Shown: positions 10,272 to 20,280, counted from the first letter of the stretch. The stretch: DNA of 64,000 nt from Mixta theicola (GCF_002895925.1 NZ_NWUO01000011.1:94470-158469); one strand, 5' to 3'. The notes: generated from the letters alone by a model not told the origin. A program made the numbers and translations.

Positions 10272-10774
10272 TTCGTACAGAAATAGGGTTGGACGCAGCC
10301 GGTATTGATAACCTGCTGCGCCGCTGTTTTCCCACCGGTGCCGAGGCGGATCTGGTGCAACGGCTGCGTGAAGATGGGCAGCTTACGCTGGGCGTCGTCG
10401 CGACTGATGAAGAGGGGCAGGTTCTTGGTTACGCCGCTTTCAGTCCGGTAACCTTACAGGACGAAGATCGCAACTGGGTTGGTCTGGCGCCGCTGGCCGT
10501 CGATGAACGCGTTCGCCGCCAGGGCATAGGCAAACAGCTGCTTTTTGAAGGGCTGGATACGCTGAATGAATTTGGCTATGCGGCGGTCGTGGTGCTGGGC
10601 GATCCCGCCTGGTATGGCCGTTATGGTTTTGAACCGGCGGCGCGCCATCAGCTCCATTGCCCATGGCCGGGCACCGAAGCCGCTTTTCAGGTCTACAAAC
10701 TGGCGGATGACGCTTTTGCCGACGTTAGCGGCGAAGTGGCTTATTCCACGCATTTTAACCTGAACGATCGCTAA
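10265..10774 (+). CDS. yhbS: GNAT acetyltransferase YhbS
   Basis: 169 residues, GNAT fold. The acetyl-CoA loop is RRQGIGKQL in [16 protein letters not shown], followed by [20 protein letters not shown], the second GNAT signature. E. coli YhbS is the neighbour of UbiT and its acceptor is not firmly known. Its start overlaps ubiT. Its 3' end overlaps by 20 nt the 3' end of the convergent yhbQ, so the two transcripts are partly antisense. Confidence 0.93.
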   Translation: MLIRTEIGLDAAGIDNLLRRCFPTGAEADLVQRLREDGQLTLGVVATDEEGQVLGYAAFSPVTLQDEDRNWVGLAPLAVDERVRRQGIGKQLLFEGLDTLNEFGYAAVVVLGDPAWYGRYGFEPAARHQLHCPWPGTEAAFQVYKLADDAFADVSGEVAYSTHFNLNDR

Positions 10775-11057
10775 GCCAGCGGGCCAGCGAAACCGGCTGG
10801 CTGGCTACCAGCCGGAGCTTTTCCCGGCGTGACAGCTGTTTAACCTGATATTCCAGACGGGAAGCCATCGCCCGATCGCCCGCTTCGCAGATAAGCAGCA
10901 GCTCCAGCGGGCCTTTGCCGCGCAGCGCTTTAGCGCCGGTGCCTTTCTGGTGCTGCTGAAAGCGACGCGGCACGTTATTGCTGATGCCGGTATAAAGCGA
11001 GCCGGCAGCGGTACGCACAATATACAGCTGCCAGAACGCAGGGGCGATTTCACTCAT
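10755..11057 (-). CDS. yhbQ: GIY-YIG nuclease-fold protein YhbQ
   Basis: 100 residues from ATG 11057, which has a perfect GGAGG 8 nt upstream; an earlier in-frame ATG at 11114 has none. A single GIY-YIG domain of the UPF0213 type: [16 protein letters not shown] holds the two Tyr, then RRFQQHQ and [10 protein letters not shown], and a distal RLEYQVKQL with the Glu. Proteins of this group have been linked to DNA repair; the biochemical role is unsettled. Convergent with yhbS, with a 20-nt overlap of coding ends. Confidence 0.93.
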   Translation of the reverse strand: MSEIAPAFWQLYIVRTAAGSLYTGISNNVPRRFQQHQKGTGAKALRGKGPLELLLICEAGDRAMASRLEYQVKQLSRREKLRLVASQPVSLARWLSDRSG

Positions 11058-11146
11058 CTTGATAACCTCCGTTGCGGGTGTGGCATTGTAACGGCAACGG
11101 TTCCTGTTGGTCATGGATAGCCGCTTTTTTTATCACTGGAGCAAGA

Positions 11147-11587
11147 GTGTCTGACGTTAGCGCGATAATTCGCTATTTAAAAAAGCAGCATGTGCTGTCC
11201 GTTTGCTGTCGCAACGATGAAACGTTTTGGTGTGCCAACTGTTTTTATTTATTCAATGAAGCGCGTATGGCTTTCTGGATTATGACGGAAGTCGAAACGC
11301 GTCATGGCGCGCTGATGGCGCAGCAGCCGCAGGTAGCAGGTACGGTAAGCGGACAGACGAAAACGGTGACGTTGATTAAAGGGATCCAGTACCGTGGCGC
11401 GGCGCGCTTACTACATGGCGAACAGGAACAGCTGGCGCGTGCAGCTTACTGTCAGCGCTTTCCTGTGGCGCGAGCCGTATCGGCTCCGCTGTGGGAAATC
11501 AGGCTTGATGAAATAAAAATGACGGATAACACTTTAGGTTTCGGTAAAAAAAACCAATGGTTGCGTAACGAAGCGGGAAGTCTGTAA
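11147..11587 (+). CDS. yhbP: YhbP family protein (FMN-binding split-barrel like)
   Basis: 146 residues from GTG 11147 with GGAG 5 nt upstream; E. coli YhbP is 147. UPF0306 family, predicted split-barrel flavin-binding fold. Conserved parts are [37 protein letters not shown], and the C-terminal [20 protein letters not shown]. No reaction is established. A longer in-frame extension to 11072 is unlikely because it runs into the yhbQ control region. Confidence 0.88.
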   Translation: MSDVSAIIRYLKKQHVLSVCCRNDETFWCANCFYLFNEARMAFWIMTEVETRHGALMAQQPQVAGTVSGQTKTVTLIKGIQYRGAARLLHGEQEQLARAAYCQRFPVARAVSAPLWEIRLDEIKMTDNTLGFGKKNQWLRNEAGSL

Positions 11588-11630
11588 CAACAGAAGATTC
11601 CCGTTCCCTGCGGCCAGCTCGCTGAGAAGG

Positions 11631-11653
11631 CTGTGCGGCAGGTCGCCGCACAG
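11631..11653. terminator. Hairpin between convergent yhbP and yhbO
   Basis: CTGTGCGG (11631-11638) pairs perfectly with CCGCACAG (11646-11653). There is no good T-run on either side, so it may act with Rho or as an end-protecting stem rather than as an intrinsic terminator. Confidence 0.45.
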
Positions 11654-11666
11654 TAGAGTAACGCTT

Positions 11667-12188
11667 TTAAAGGTTGTTAAGAATGCGCAGCGATTCCTGA
11701 TTAAAGGCCGGCAAATCTTCCGGCGTACGGCTGGTCACCAGCTTGTCGTTATCGACGACCACCTCTTTATCATAAAAGTCAGCGCCGGCATTTTTTAGAT
11801 CGACGGCGATGGCCTTCACGCAGGTCATTTTACGACCGCGCACGCCGTTGGCGCTGATTAACAGCTGCGGCCCGTGGCAGATTGCAAAGATCGGTTTTCC
11901 GCTGGCGACAAATTCCTTGGTAAAGCTGACAAAGCGATCGTCGCCGCGCAGCGAATCCGGCGAATGCCCCCCCGGCAGCAGCAGCGCATCAAATTCCGCC
12001 GGGCTGACATGGTCAATATCTTTATCTATTTTTACCTGTGCCTTTCCCTGCTTGCCCGTTACCGTTTTACCGGCTTCCATCTCGATGGTCACAACTTCAT
12101 GGCCCGCTTTGGTATAGGCTTCTGCAGGGGAGGTAAATTCAGAGTCTTCAAATCCATCGGTAATCAACACCGCTATCTTCTTGCTCAT
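11667..12188 (-). CDS. yhbO: DJ-1/PfpI family deglycase-like protein YhbO
   Basis: 173 residues. DJ-1/PfpI class with the nucleophile Cys in FAICHGPQLL (near residue 104), the conserved acid in LITDGFEDSEF, and LLPGGHSPDSLRG. E. coli YhbO protects against oxidative, heat and glyoxal stress and has been called a protein/nucleotide deglycase, an assignment that is debated. ATG 12188 has an AGGA ribosome site. Divergent from yraR, as in E. coli synteny (yraR, yhbO, yhbP, yhbQ). Confidence 0.95.
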   Translation of the reverse strand: MSKKIAVLITDGFEDSEFTSPAEAYTKAGHEVVTIEMEAGKTVTGKQGKAQVKIDKDIDHVSPAEFDALLLPGGHSPDSLRGDDRFVSFTKEFVASGKPIFAICHGPQLLISANGVRGRKMTCVKAIAVDLKNAGADFYDKEVVVDNDKLVTSRTPEDLPAFNQESLRILNNL

Positions 12189-12341
12189 CTTTATCCTCCT
12201 GTTTACGTGATACTACCGGGTTAAGCCTGGTTGAGTATGCTGAAAAATCAAATCATCTGCGGCGCTTTATCTGCTAATCTCATTGATAACAGTCAGTTAA
12301 CCAGCAAAGCGGATCCCGCCGGCCGCATATCAGGAGAGACG

Positions 12342-12974
12342 ATGAGTCGGATACTATTAACCGGAGCCAGCGGCCTGGTAGGAAGCCACCTGTTGCGGCT
12401 GTTAATTGCCGAGCCGCGCGTCAGCGAAATTATTGCGCCCACCCGGCGCGCGCTACCGCCGATGAAGAAAGTGATCAATCCGGTGGAGGCGGATCTGACG
12501 GATGTGCTGCGTCCTCTGCAGCAGCCGGTTGATATTGTTTTTTGCTGTCTGGGCACAACGCGTAAACAGGCGGGCAGTAAGGCGGCCTTTATCCATGTTG
12601 ATTACACGCTGGTGGTGGATAGCGCGATTATCGGCCAGCGGCTTGGCGCAAAACATATGCTGGCGGTCAGCGCGCACGGGGCCAACGTCAGCTCTCCTTT
12701 TTTCTATCAGCGAGTCAAAGGCGAAATGGAGCGGGCGCTGCAACAGCAGAACTGGCCGCGCCTGACGCTTATTCGTCCCTCTCTGCTGCTGGGCGATCGC
12801 CAGCAGCCGCGACCGGGCGAAAGGTTTTTAGCGCCGTTATTCAAACTGCTGCCCGGAAACTGGCGGGCGGTGATGGCTAAAGATGTGGCTGCCGTGATGA
12901 TGCGCGCGGCTTTTTCAGCTGGCCACAACGACGTGACCATTATTGAATCCGCCGCTATTTCCCGCCGTGCATAA
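12342..12974 (+). CDS. yraR: NAD(P)-binding Rossmann protein YraR
   Basis: 210 residues from ATG 12342, with AGGAGA upstream; the frame is open to 12231 but that part has no family similarity. Short-chain/NmrA-like Rossmann fold: [14 protein letters not shown] at the N-terminus is the dinucleotide loop, then [14 protein letters not shown] and [13 protein letters not shown] holding the Tyr-xxx-Lys pair. Substrate unknown. It closes the yhb cluster, downstream of which the convergent nrdDG operon begins. Confidence 0.9.
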   Translation: MSRILLTGASGLVGSHLLRLLIAEPRVSEIIAPTRRALPPMKKVINPVEADLTDVLRPLQQPVDIVFCCLGTTRKQAGSKAAFIHVDYTLVVDSAIIGQRLGAKHMLAVSAHGANVSSPFFYQRVKGEMERALQQQNWPRLTLIRPSLLLGDRQQPRPGERFLAPLFKLLPGNWRAVMAKDVAAVMMRAAFSAGHNDVTIIESAAISRRA

Positions 12975-13052
12975 AATGATGAAGGGATAAAGCCCGCCGG
13001 TAGCCGTTCTTCCGGGAATAGTCGCCAGGATTGGCGCAGACGTGGAAGGCGT

Positions 13053-13517
13053 TCAGCGCAAATAGTGGATAACCTGATTACTGCTCCCGCGCCAGACCAG
13101 CGAGGGATCTTTTAATTCCCGGATAAATTTACCATCCACCAGCACGTCCAGTTCCGCCACGACTTTCTGCTGGGCTTCGCTAAGCTCTGCCAGCGTGTAG
13201 CCGGTCCACAGCCAGATATCCTTACCGGGGCAGGCGCGCCGTACGCGGCGCACCAGACGCAGCACATCGGGCACGTTGGCCGGATGTAGCGGATCGCCGC
13301 CGGACAGGGATAATCCCTGCCGTGGAATACGGCGATCGTTCAGATCGCCTATCAGCTTTTCTTCCATATCAATGGTAAAAGGAACGCCGGAGTTCAGCCG
13401 CCAGGTGCGCTGGTTATAGCAGCCGGGACACGCATGTTCACAGCCGGCGACAAACAGCGTACAGCGGGTGCCTGGCCCGTTTACCACATCAATGGGGTAA
13501 TACTGATGGATATTCAC
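13053..13517 (-). CDS. nrdG: Anaerobic ribonucleotide reductase activating protein
   Basis: 154 residues, radical SAM activase. The cluster motif appears as CEHACPGC (CxxxCxxC), with GGDPLHPANVPDVL following as the SAM-binding region. It generates the glycyl radical on NrdD using SAM and reduced flavodoxin. The ATG overlaps the nrdD stop by 4 nt (ATGA type), implying translational coupling. Confidence 0.98.
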   Translation of the reverse strand: MNIHQYYPIDVVNGPGTRCTLFVAGCEHACPGCYNQRTWRLNSGVPFTIDMEEKLIGDLNDRRIPRQGLSLSGGDPLHPANVPDVLRLVRRVRRACPGKDIWLWTGYTLAELSEAQQKVVAELDVLVDGKFIRELKDPSLVWRGSSNQVIHYLR

Positions 13518-15637
13518 AGATGTTTTACCCGCCGCTTCACCTCTTCCTGCTTACCGGCGTTAAACGGACGGGCATCCGGGCTGCCCAGATAGCCGCAAAC
13601 GCGACGCGTAACGGACACTCTGGCCGGATCGTGGTTGCCGCAGGCCGGGCAGGTGAACCCCTTGCTGGTACAGTCAAACTCACCGGTAAAGCCGCACTCG
13701 TAACACTCATCAATCGGCGTATTGGTGCCGTAATAAGGAACGTGGTTATAGCTATAGTCCCAGACGTCTTCCAGCGCTTTCAGGTTGTGCTGCAGATTGG
13801 GATATTCGCCGTAACAGATAAAGCCGCCGTTAGCGATGGCGGGGTAAACGGCTTCAAAATCGAGCTTATCGTACGGGTTAACTTTCTTTTCCACGTCGAG
13901 GTGGAAGCTGTTGGTGTAGTAGCCTTTATCGGTCACGCCTTTAACCTGACCGAACTCGGCGGCATCAAGACGGCAGAAGCGATCGCAGAGATTTTCGCTG
14001 GGCGTGCTGTACAGGCTGAAACCGTAGCCGGTTTCCTCTTTCCAGCTATCGACCGCTTCACGCAAACGCGTAACGATTGCCAGCGCTTTAGCGCGCAGCG
14101 TTTCATCATCGTACAGATGCGTCTCGCCGCCGCGCAGGGCGTTAATGGTCTCATGCAGTCCGATATAGCCCAGAGAAACAGAAGCGCGGCCATTTTTAAA
14201 AATCTCCGCCACGTTATCGTCAGCGTTAAGCCGCACGCCGCAGGCCCCTTCCATATACAGAATGGGTGCCACGCGCGCTTTGGTCTGTTCCAGCCGGGCG
14301 ATGCGCGTCATCAGCGCTTTCTTCGCTATGGCTAAACGCTCGTCAAGCAGCTGCCAGAAGCGCGTTTCATCACCGCGTGCCTCCAGGCCAATTCGCGGCA
14401 GGTTAAGGCTGATAACGCCCAGGTTGTTGCGGCCATCATGGATCTGCTCACCGTTCTCTTCCCAGACGCCAAGGAAACTGCGGCAGCCCATCGGCGTTTT
14501 AAACGAGCCGGTCACCTCGACAACGCGATCGTAATTAAGAATATCGGGATACATGCGCTTGCTGGCGCATTCCAGAGCCAGCTGTTTTATATCGTAATTG
14601 GCATCGCCCGGACGGCGATTAAGCCCTTCACGGATCGCAAACACCAGCTTGGGGAAAACGGCGGTTTTACGATTTTTACCGAGGCCCGCGATCCGGTTGC
14701 GCAGGATGGACTGCTGGATCAGGCGCGCCGCCCAGCTGGTTCCCAGACCAAAGCCAAAGGTGACGAACGGCGTCTGACCGTTGGCGGTGTGCAGCGTATT
14801 CACCTCATATTCCAGCGACTGGAAGGCGTCGTAACACTCTTTCCCGGTGCGCTCCTGGGCATAACGTTCGCTTTCGTCAATCCGCCAGGCACGCGCAACC
14901 GCCAGATGTTTTTCATAGCTGGCTTCCACAAAGGGAGCGAGGATCTCATCGATACGGTTAATGGTGGTACCGCCATAAATATGGCTGGCGACCTGGGCGA
15001 TAATCTGTGCCGTGACAGCCGTTGCGGTAGCAATGGATTTGGGCGGTTCAATCTCGGCATTGCCCATTTTAAAGCCGTTCGTCAGCATGCCTTTTAAATC
15101 GATCAGCATGCAGTTAAACATCGGGAAGAAGGGGGCGTAGTCCAAATCGTGATAGTGGATTTCGCCGCGCTGGTGGGCGCGTACCACATCACGCGGCAAC
15201 ATATGCTGCTGAGCATAGTGTTTGGCGACGATGCCCGCCAGCAGATCGCGCTGGGTCGGGATGACTTTGCTGTCTTTATTGGCGTTTTCATGCAGCAGCG
15301 CGGGATCGCTTTGCTCCACCAGCCCGCGAATGGCTTTGCTCAGTTTACCGCGCTGTTCGCGTGCAAGATCGCGTTCGTGGCGGTATTCAATATACTGGCG
15401 CGCCAGCTGCGGATAGCGACCCGCCATCAATAAGTCTTCTACCGCCTGCTGGATCTCGTGAATATCTACGCGCTCGCGGCTGCTTATTTGTTCACTGACC
15501 TGTTGGGCTAACGCTACGCAGTAGGCTTCATCTTCAATCTGAGCGGCCTGGGCTGCGGCGCGAATCGCCCCAGCGATGCGCTGTTGATCAAAGGCTACCT
15601 GACAGCCGTCTCGTTTTACTACCGTCGTTGTCACCAC
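13514..15637 (-). CDS. nrdD: Anaerobic ribonucleoside-triphosphate reductase
   Basis: 707 residues against 712 in E. coli. It reduces NTPs to dNTPs without oxygen, using formate. An ATP-cone lies at the N-terminus (about residues 3-95), the catalytic barrel in the middle, a zinc site of two Cys pairs near the end (CYECGFTGEFDC and CPACG), and the glycyl-radical loop RVCGYLG about 30 residues from the C-terminus. Forms an operon with nrdG and is preceded by two NrdR boxes. Confidence 0.99.
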   Translation of the reverse strand: MVTTTVVKRDGCQVAFDQQRIAGAIRAAAQAAQIEDEAYCVALAQQVSEQISSRERVDIHEIQQAVEDLLMAGRYPQLARQYIEYRHERDLAREQRGKLSKAIRGLVEQSDPALLHENANKDSKVIPTQRDLLAGIVAKHYAQQHMLPRDVVRAHQRGEIHYHDLDYAPFFPMFNCMLIDLKGMLTNGFKMGNAEIEPPKSIATATAVTAQIIAQVASHIYGGTTINRIDEILAPFVEASYEKHLAVARAWRIDESERYAQERTGKECYDAFQSLEYEVNTLHTANGQTPFVTFGFGLGTSWAARLIQQSILRNRIAGLGKNRKTAVFPKLVFAIREGLNRRPGDANYDIKQLALECASKRMYPDILNYDRVVEVTGSFKTPMGCRSFLGVWEENGEQIHDGRNNLGVISLNLPRIGLEARGDETRFWQLLDERLAIAKKALMTRIARLEQTKARVAPILYMEGACGVRLNADDNVAEIFKNGRASVSLGYIGLHETINALRGGETHLYDDETLRAKALAIVTRLREAVDSWKEETGYGFSLYSTPSENLCDRFCRLDAAEFGQVKGVTDKGYYTNSFHLDVEKKVNPYDKLDFEAVYPAIANGGFICYGEYPNLQHNLKALEDVWDYSYNHVPYYGTNTPIDECYECGFTGEFDCTSKGFTCPACGNHDPARVSVTRRVCGYLGSPDARPFNAGKQEEVKRRVKHL

Positions 15638-15655
15638 CGTTCTCCCCTGAAGCCT

Positions 15656-15703
15656 TTACTATATGTAGGACTGGTAGTGGATATTAAACGCTATATATGG
15701 TGT
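15656..15703 (-). promoter_or_regulatory. Pair of NrdR boxes upstream of nrdD
   Basis: Two AT-rich 16-bp boxes: CTATATGTAG centred near 15664 and CTATATATGG centred near 15696, the second flanked by ACG and TGT close to the consensus acaCwAtATaTwgtgt. Centre spacing is 32 bp, three helical turns, the usual NrdR layout. NrdR would repress nrdDG when dATP is plentiful. Confidence 0.85.
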
Positions 15704-15808
15704 TTTCGCCTTATTTAAGCGTATTTTTCTTGACGCAGAACAAGGATTGCCAGAGGCGGTTGAAAAGTTAAACGGCGGCTATACAAAAAGAGGTAACGGC
15801 GGGCATTA

Positions 15809-15847
15809 AAGAAAATGCCGCTGCGCACGCTGATGACGCGCAGCGGT
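15809..15847 (-). terminator. Terminator of treC
   Basis: On the minus strand CCGCTGCGC pairs with GCGCAGCGG around an 11-nt loop, followed by CATTTTCTTT. It starts a few nt after the treC stop. Confidence 0.75.
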
Positions 15848-15852
15848 TTGAC

Positions 15853-17520
15853 TCAGTAATTTTTCTTCTGATACCACCAGACCGCTTCCCACGGCCGCAG
15901 CATTATCTCGCCCGGCTCGTTTTTCGCATCCGGATAGTTGCTTAACAGCACCTCCCAGCCGCTGCCGAACGACTCCTCCGGTCGCCAGGTCTGCGCCTCA
16001 CGGCTGAAGTTCGCCATCACCACCAGCGTTTCGCCTTCATACTGGCGTTGGTAGCACCACAGATAAGGATGGTTCGGCAGCAGGTCGAGATAGTCGCCCC
16101 AGGTCAGGATGAGATAACGCTTACGCAGCTGAATAAGCTGCTTGTAAGCGTAAAAAATAGAGTCCGGGTCGGCGATCGCCGCTTCAGCATTGATGGTTTC
16201 ATAATTCTTGCTCATGCCGATCCACGGGGTGTCGGTGGAAAAACCGGCGTTCTCGCTGGCGTCCCACTGCATCGGCGTACGGCCATTATCGCGTGATTTA
16301 CTGGCCAGAATCGCCAGCAGATTTTCACTGTCGCGGCCCTGCGTACGTAGCTCCGCATACATGTTATGACTTTCAATATCGCGGTAGTCGATAATGCGGG
16401 TAAAGCCGGGATTGGTCATGCCCAGCTCTTCGCCCTGGAAGATATAAGGGGTGCCCTGCATGCCGTGCAGCACCATCGCCAGCATCTTCGCCGACTGCAC
16501 ACGATATTCACCATCGTCGCCCCAGCGCGAGACCACGCGCGGCTGATCGTGATTACACCAGAACAGGGCATTCCAGGCGCGGTTGTGCATACCCTGCTGC
16601 CAGTGGGTAAAGATTTTCTTTTGCGCCACCAGATCCAGCGGAGTCAGCGTCCACTTCTGTCCGTTCCAGAAATCCACCTCGACATGGTCAAAACTGAAGA
16701 CCATCGACAGCTCATCGCTCTCCAGCGAACCATACTGCTGACAGTGCTCCAGCGTCGCGGAAGACATTTCACCTACCGTTACCAGTTCGCGCGGGCGGAA
16801 AACGTCGCGGCTCATCTCACGCATATATTCATGAATGCGCGGGCCGTCGGTATAAAGGCGCAGGCCGTCGCCGTCGGGATCGTCGGGAAAATCCTGATGC
16901 TTGGAGACCAGGTTAACCACGTCAAGGCGCAGCCCATCGATGCCGCGATCGGCCCAGAAGTTAACAATCTGCTTCAGCTCGGCGCGTACATTGTCATTTT
17001 CCCAGTTCAAATCGGCCTGTTCAGGCGCCCACAGGTGCATATAGTACTGATTACTTTCCGGGTGCCAGCGCCAGGCGGAGCCGCCAAATTTTGACTTCCA
17101 GTTATTGGGCGGCTCGGTTGGCGTGCCATCGCGCCAGATATAGTAGTCACGATAGGGGCTTTCCGGGTTCAGCGACTCATGAAACCAGTGGTGCTGGGTA
17201 GAAGAGTGGTTAAACACCATATCGAGAATAACGCGCAGCCCGCGTTTATGCGCCTGCTCAACCAAATGGTCGAAATCGCTCATCGTGCCGTAAGCGGGAT
17301 CGATGGCGGTGTAATTCGCTACGTCGTAGCCGTTATCAACCTGCGGTGAAATATAAAAAGGCGTCAGCCAGATCGCATCCACGCCCAGCAGTTTCAGGTA
17401 GTCCAGACGCTGAATCACACCGGCCAGGTCGCCTGTGCCACTACCGGTCGTATCCTGAAAGCTTTTGGGATAGATTTGATAAATGACGCCGTTCTGCCAC
17501 CATGGTGGAGTTTTATTCAT
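15853..17520 (-). CDS. treC: Alpha,alpha-phosphotrehalase
   Basis: 555 residues, glycoside hydrolase family 13. Splits trehalose-6-phosphate into glucose and glucose-6-phosphate in the cytoplasm. Family regions: DMVFNHSS (region I, near 100), GLRLDVVN with nucleophile Asp200, VGEMSS with acid/base Glu251, and WCNHDQPR (region IV). The N-terminus WWQNGVIYQIYPKSF is typical. Odd point: treB (the PTS transporter) and treR, its usual neighbours, are not adjacent; upstream is a divergent hexosaminidase. Confidence 0.97.
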   Translation of the reverse strand: MNKTPPWWQNGVIYQIYPKSFQDTTGSGTGDLAGVIQRLDYLKLLGVDAIWLTPFYISPQVDNGYDVANYTAIDPAYGTMSDFDHLVEQAHKRGLRVILDMVFNHSSTQHHWFHESLNPESPYRDYYIWRDGTPTEPPNNWKSKFGGSAWRWHPESNQYYMHLWAPEQADLNWENDNVRAELKQIVNFWADRGIDGLRLDVVNLVSKHQDFPDDPDGDGLRLYTDGPRIHEYMREMSRDVFRPRELVTVGEMSSATLEHCQQYGSLESDELSMVFSFDHVEVDFWNGQKWTLTPLDLVAQKKIFTHWQQGMHNRAWNALFWCNHDQPRVVSRWGDDGEYRVQSAKMLAMVLHGMQGTPYIFQGEELGMTNPGFTRIIDYRDIESHNMYAELRTQGRDSENLLAILASKSRDNGRTPMQWDASENAGFSTDTPWIGMSKNYETINAEAAIADPDSIFYAYKQLIQLRKRYLILTWGDYLDLLPNHPYLWCYQRQYEGETLVVMANFSREAQTWRPEESFGSGWEVLLSNYPDAKNEPGEIMLRPWEAVWWYQKKNY

Positions 17521-17874
17521 TGCTCAATCCTGATTGCTTATCGGGGCGAAAACCTCCGCCCGTTTTATCGAAAAGTCTGCTTTTTCACATTCAGTAAGGT
17601 TAGCTACTCCTTGCGAATTCGAAATGTTTAACGTGACGGAATTCACTGAAAAACGCAGTTTCCCCTAACAGACGGAGCGGCGACAGCGCCATTACCACGG
17701 GGCTCCCGCTCTCTTCGCTTTTTAAATGGATTCAGGTAAATCTGTTTTGACGGTTGTTGCAAAAATTTACTGCGCGCCGGGTTTTACGCCAGCGTCGTCT
17801 TGCCCGCTGCGATGAAATGTGATTAATGGAATTTTTGCACGGTTTCCGATCCGCCATGATAAAAGGACCTCACC
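17521..17874. other. Divergent intergenic region, treC and hexosaminidase
   Basis: 354 bp. It must hold the promoters of both divergent genes. A GGGCG/CGCCC stem lies near 17545-17565. No convincing TreR operator or other named site was recognised, and no ORF with a ribosome site is seen. Confidence 0.6.
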
Positions 17875-20280
17875 ATGTCGCTACGTCATACCGTCTTCAC
17901 TTTACCTCTGCTGTTTTCCAGTTCCCTTATCGCTTTTGCCGTTTCCGCCGATTCCATCCCGCTGCCGTTGATGCCCTGGCCGCAGCAGGTCGAACAGCCT
18001 GCGACCGGCGGCAGGCTGGCGCTGACGCCGCAGCTACAGCTGCATATCGTCGGCGATCTTCCGGAAGGGGCGGATGCGCGCTGGCGCGAACGTATCGCAC
18101 GTCAGACCGGCTGGACGCTACTGCCCGATACGTCGTCTGCTGTGCCGACGATTACCGTGCGCATCGCCAACAAAGTCGATCCGCTGCCGCAGTTGGAGAG
18201 CGATGAAAGCTACCGGCTGGTGGTTGACGACACGGGCGCCACGCTGAGCGCGCCGACGCGTTTCGGTGCCCTGCGCGGTATGGAAACCCTGCTGCAGCTG
18301 ATCCAGAATGACGGCGGCGGCACCTTTATTCCTTTCGTCACCATTAACGACAGGCCGCGCTTCCCGTGGCGCGGCGTACTGATCGATTCCGTGCGTCACT
18401 TTATTCCCATCGAAACCCTTAAACGGCAGATCGACGGCATCGCCGCCGCGCGCATGAATGTCTTTCACTGGCACCTGACGGACGATCAGGGCTGGCGTTT
18501 CGCTTCTTCACACTATCCGCAGCTGCAGGAAAAAGCCAGCGACGGCCTGTTCTACACGCAGCAGCAGATGCGCGACGTGGTGCGCTATGCTGCGGATCGT
18601 GGCGTGCGCGTCGTGCCGGAGCTGGATATTCCCGGCCACGCCTCCGCTCTCGCCGTGGCGATGCCGGAGCTGATTGCCGCGCCGGGCTCTTACCAGATGG
18701 AGCGCGGCTGGGGCGTATTTAAACCGCTGCTCGATCCGTCGAACGAGGAGGTTTACCGCGTTATCGATACGCTGGTAGGGGAGATGGCGGCGATTTTCCC
18801 CGATTCCTGGCTGCATATCGGCGGTGATGAGGTGGATGCGCAGCAGTGGAACGATTCGCCGCGTATCCAGCAGTTTATGCGCGAGAAAGGCCTTGCCGAC
18901 AGCCATGCGCTGCAGGCCTGGTTTAACCAGCGGGTCGAGAAAATCCTTGAAAAGCATCAGCGACGCATGGTCGGCTGGGATGAGATCTGGCATCCCGATC
19001 TGCCCAAATCGATCCTGATTCAGTCCTGGCAGGGGCAGGATGCGCTGGGCGCCGTGGCGAAACAGGATTATCGCGGCATTCTCTCCACCGGTTTTTACCT
19101 CGATCAGCCGCAGTTCGCTTCCTATCACTACCGTAATGAGGTCTGGCCGCTGGCGTTGAACGGCGCCGGGCACATCGGGGCTGACGAACGCGCCCAGAGC
19201 TGGCAGTTTACGCTGCCGCGCCTGAAAGGCAGTCCGGTAAAGGGCAGCTTTACCCTGGTGGAAGGGAAGGCGGGCTGGCGCGGCTTTATCGATTTTGCCG
19301 GCAAGTCGCGACGCCTGGTGCAACAGGTGACGTGGCTGTCGCCGGATGAGGTGACCTTCCAGGTTGACAGCTGGATGGGGCCGCTGCAGCCGGTCGTCAC
19401 GCTGCAGCAGAATCGGCTGGCAGGCTATTTCCTGGTGGGCAACGTACGCTATCCGGTAACGGGAGCGCGGCTTACCGCCACGCCGGCGGGGATTGAACCG
19501 GCGATGCCGGACGCGAAGCAGCTGCAGGCCAACCTGAAGGGCGGCGAGGCGGCGCTGTGGGGGGAAAATGTCAGTGCCGACGTGCTGGATATCCGGCTGT
19601 GGCCGCGCGCTTTCGTCGTCGCGGAACGGCTCTGGTCGGCGCAAAACGTGACGGACGAGGACAATATGTATCAGCGGCTGGCCGCGGTCGATCGCTGGTC
19701 GGCGGTGTCGGTAGGGTTGCAGCAGCATACGCAAGCGCTGACCGGCATGATGCGTTTAGCCAATCGCACCGACGTTGTGCCGCTGCAGATTTTTGCTCAG
19801 GCGCTGGAGCCGGCGCATTACTACACCCGTCAGCATCTGAAATTTCAGGCCGGGCACTATACGCTGGCCGAGCCGCTGAACCGGCTGGCGGACTTGCTGC
19901 CGGCGGAGAGCATGGCGGTCAGAGCGCTGACGCGGCAGATGGATGCGCTGATTGGCGATCGTGCTAACCAGCAGGCGGCGCAGGCGATTCGCCAGCAGCT
20001 GACGCTGTGGCAAAACAACGTGCCGCAGGTAACGCCGCTGATCGAAGCCAACTATCAGCTGCAGGCGCTGCGCCCGGTGGCGGAGCAGGTGGCGGCGCTC
20101 AGCAAGATGGGCGTTGCGCTGGTTAACCGGTGGGAAAGCGGTCGGCACCTTACTGCACAGGAAGTCAGGACGATGCGCGGACAGCTGGATGCGGCGGCGC
20201 AAACGCAGGATGAACTGGTTATCGCGCTGGTCAGGCCGCTGGAAAAACTGCTGCGCGCCGTGGAGGCAATAAAGCCGTAA
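17875..20280 (+). CDS. Secreted beta-N-acetylhexosaminidase (GH20)
   Basis: 801 residues. A Sec signal peptide ends AVSA before Asp26, so the enzyme is periplasmic or outer-membrane associated. GH20 small domain about 30-160, then the barrel with HWHLTDDQGWR (198-208), PELDIPGHA, and the catalytic pair Asp318-Glu319 in HIGGDEVD, and WDEIWH. It removes terminal GlcNAc/GalNAc, probably from chito-oligosaccharides or glycans. The C-terminal 200 residues are helical and less conserved. AAAGGA precedes ATG 17875. No chitobiose transporter is adjacent, so the natural substrate is open. Confidence 0.93.
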   Translation: MSLRHTVFTLPLLFSSSLIAFAVSADSIPLPLMPWPQQVEQPATGGRLALTPQLQLHIVGDLPEGADARWRERIARQTGWTLLPDTSSAVPTITVRIANKVDPLPQLESDESYRLVVDDTGATLSAPTRFGALRGMETLLQLIQNDGGGTFIPFVTINDRPRFPWRGVLIDSVRHFIPIETLKRQIDGIAAARMNVFHWHLTDDQGWRFASSHYPQLQEKASDGLFYTQQQMRDVVRYAADRGVRVVPELDIPGHASALAVAMPELIAAPGSYQMERGWGVFKPLLDPSNEEVYRVIDTLVGEMAAIFPDSWLHIGGDEVDAQQWNDSPRIQQFMREKGLADSHALQAWFNQRVEKILEKHQRRMVGWDEIWHPDLPKSILIQSWQGQDALGAVAKQDYRGILSTGFYLDQPQFASYHYRNEVWPLALNGAGHIGADERAQSWQFTLPRLKGSPVKGSFTLVEGKAGWRGFIDFAGKSRRLVQQVTWLSPDEVTFQVDSWMGPLQPVVTLQQNRLAGYFLVGNVRYPVTGARLTATPAGIEPAMPDAKQLQANLKGGEAALWGENVSADVLDIRLWPRAFVVAERLWSAQNVTDEDNMYQRLAAVDRWSAVSVGLQQHTQALTGMMRLANRTDVVPLQIFAQALEPAHYYTRQHLKFQAGHYTLAEPLNRLADLLPAESMAVRALTRQMDALIGDRANQQAAQAIRQQLTLWQNNVPQVTPLIEANYQLQALRPVAEQVAALSKMGVALVNRWESGRHLTAQEVRTMRGQLDAAAQTQDELVIALVRPLEKLLRAVEAIKP

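Noticed and set aside
18508..19734. 408-codon open frame opposite the hexosaminidase
   Set aside because: Arg/His-rich composition typical of an antisense shadow; the sense gene has clear GH20 motifs.
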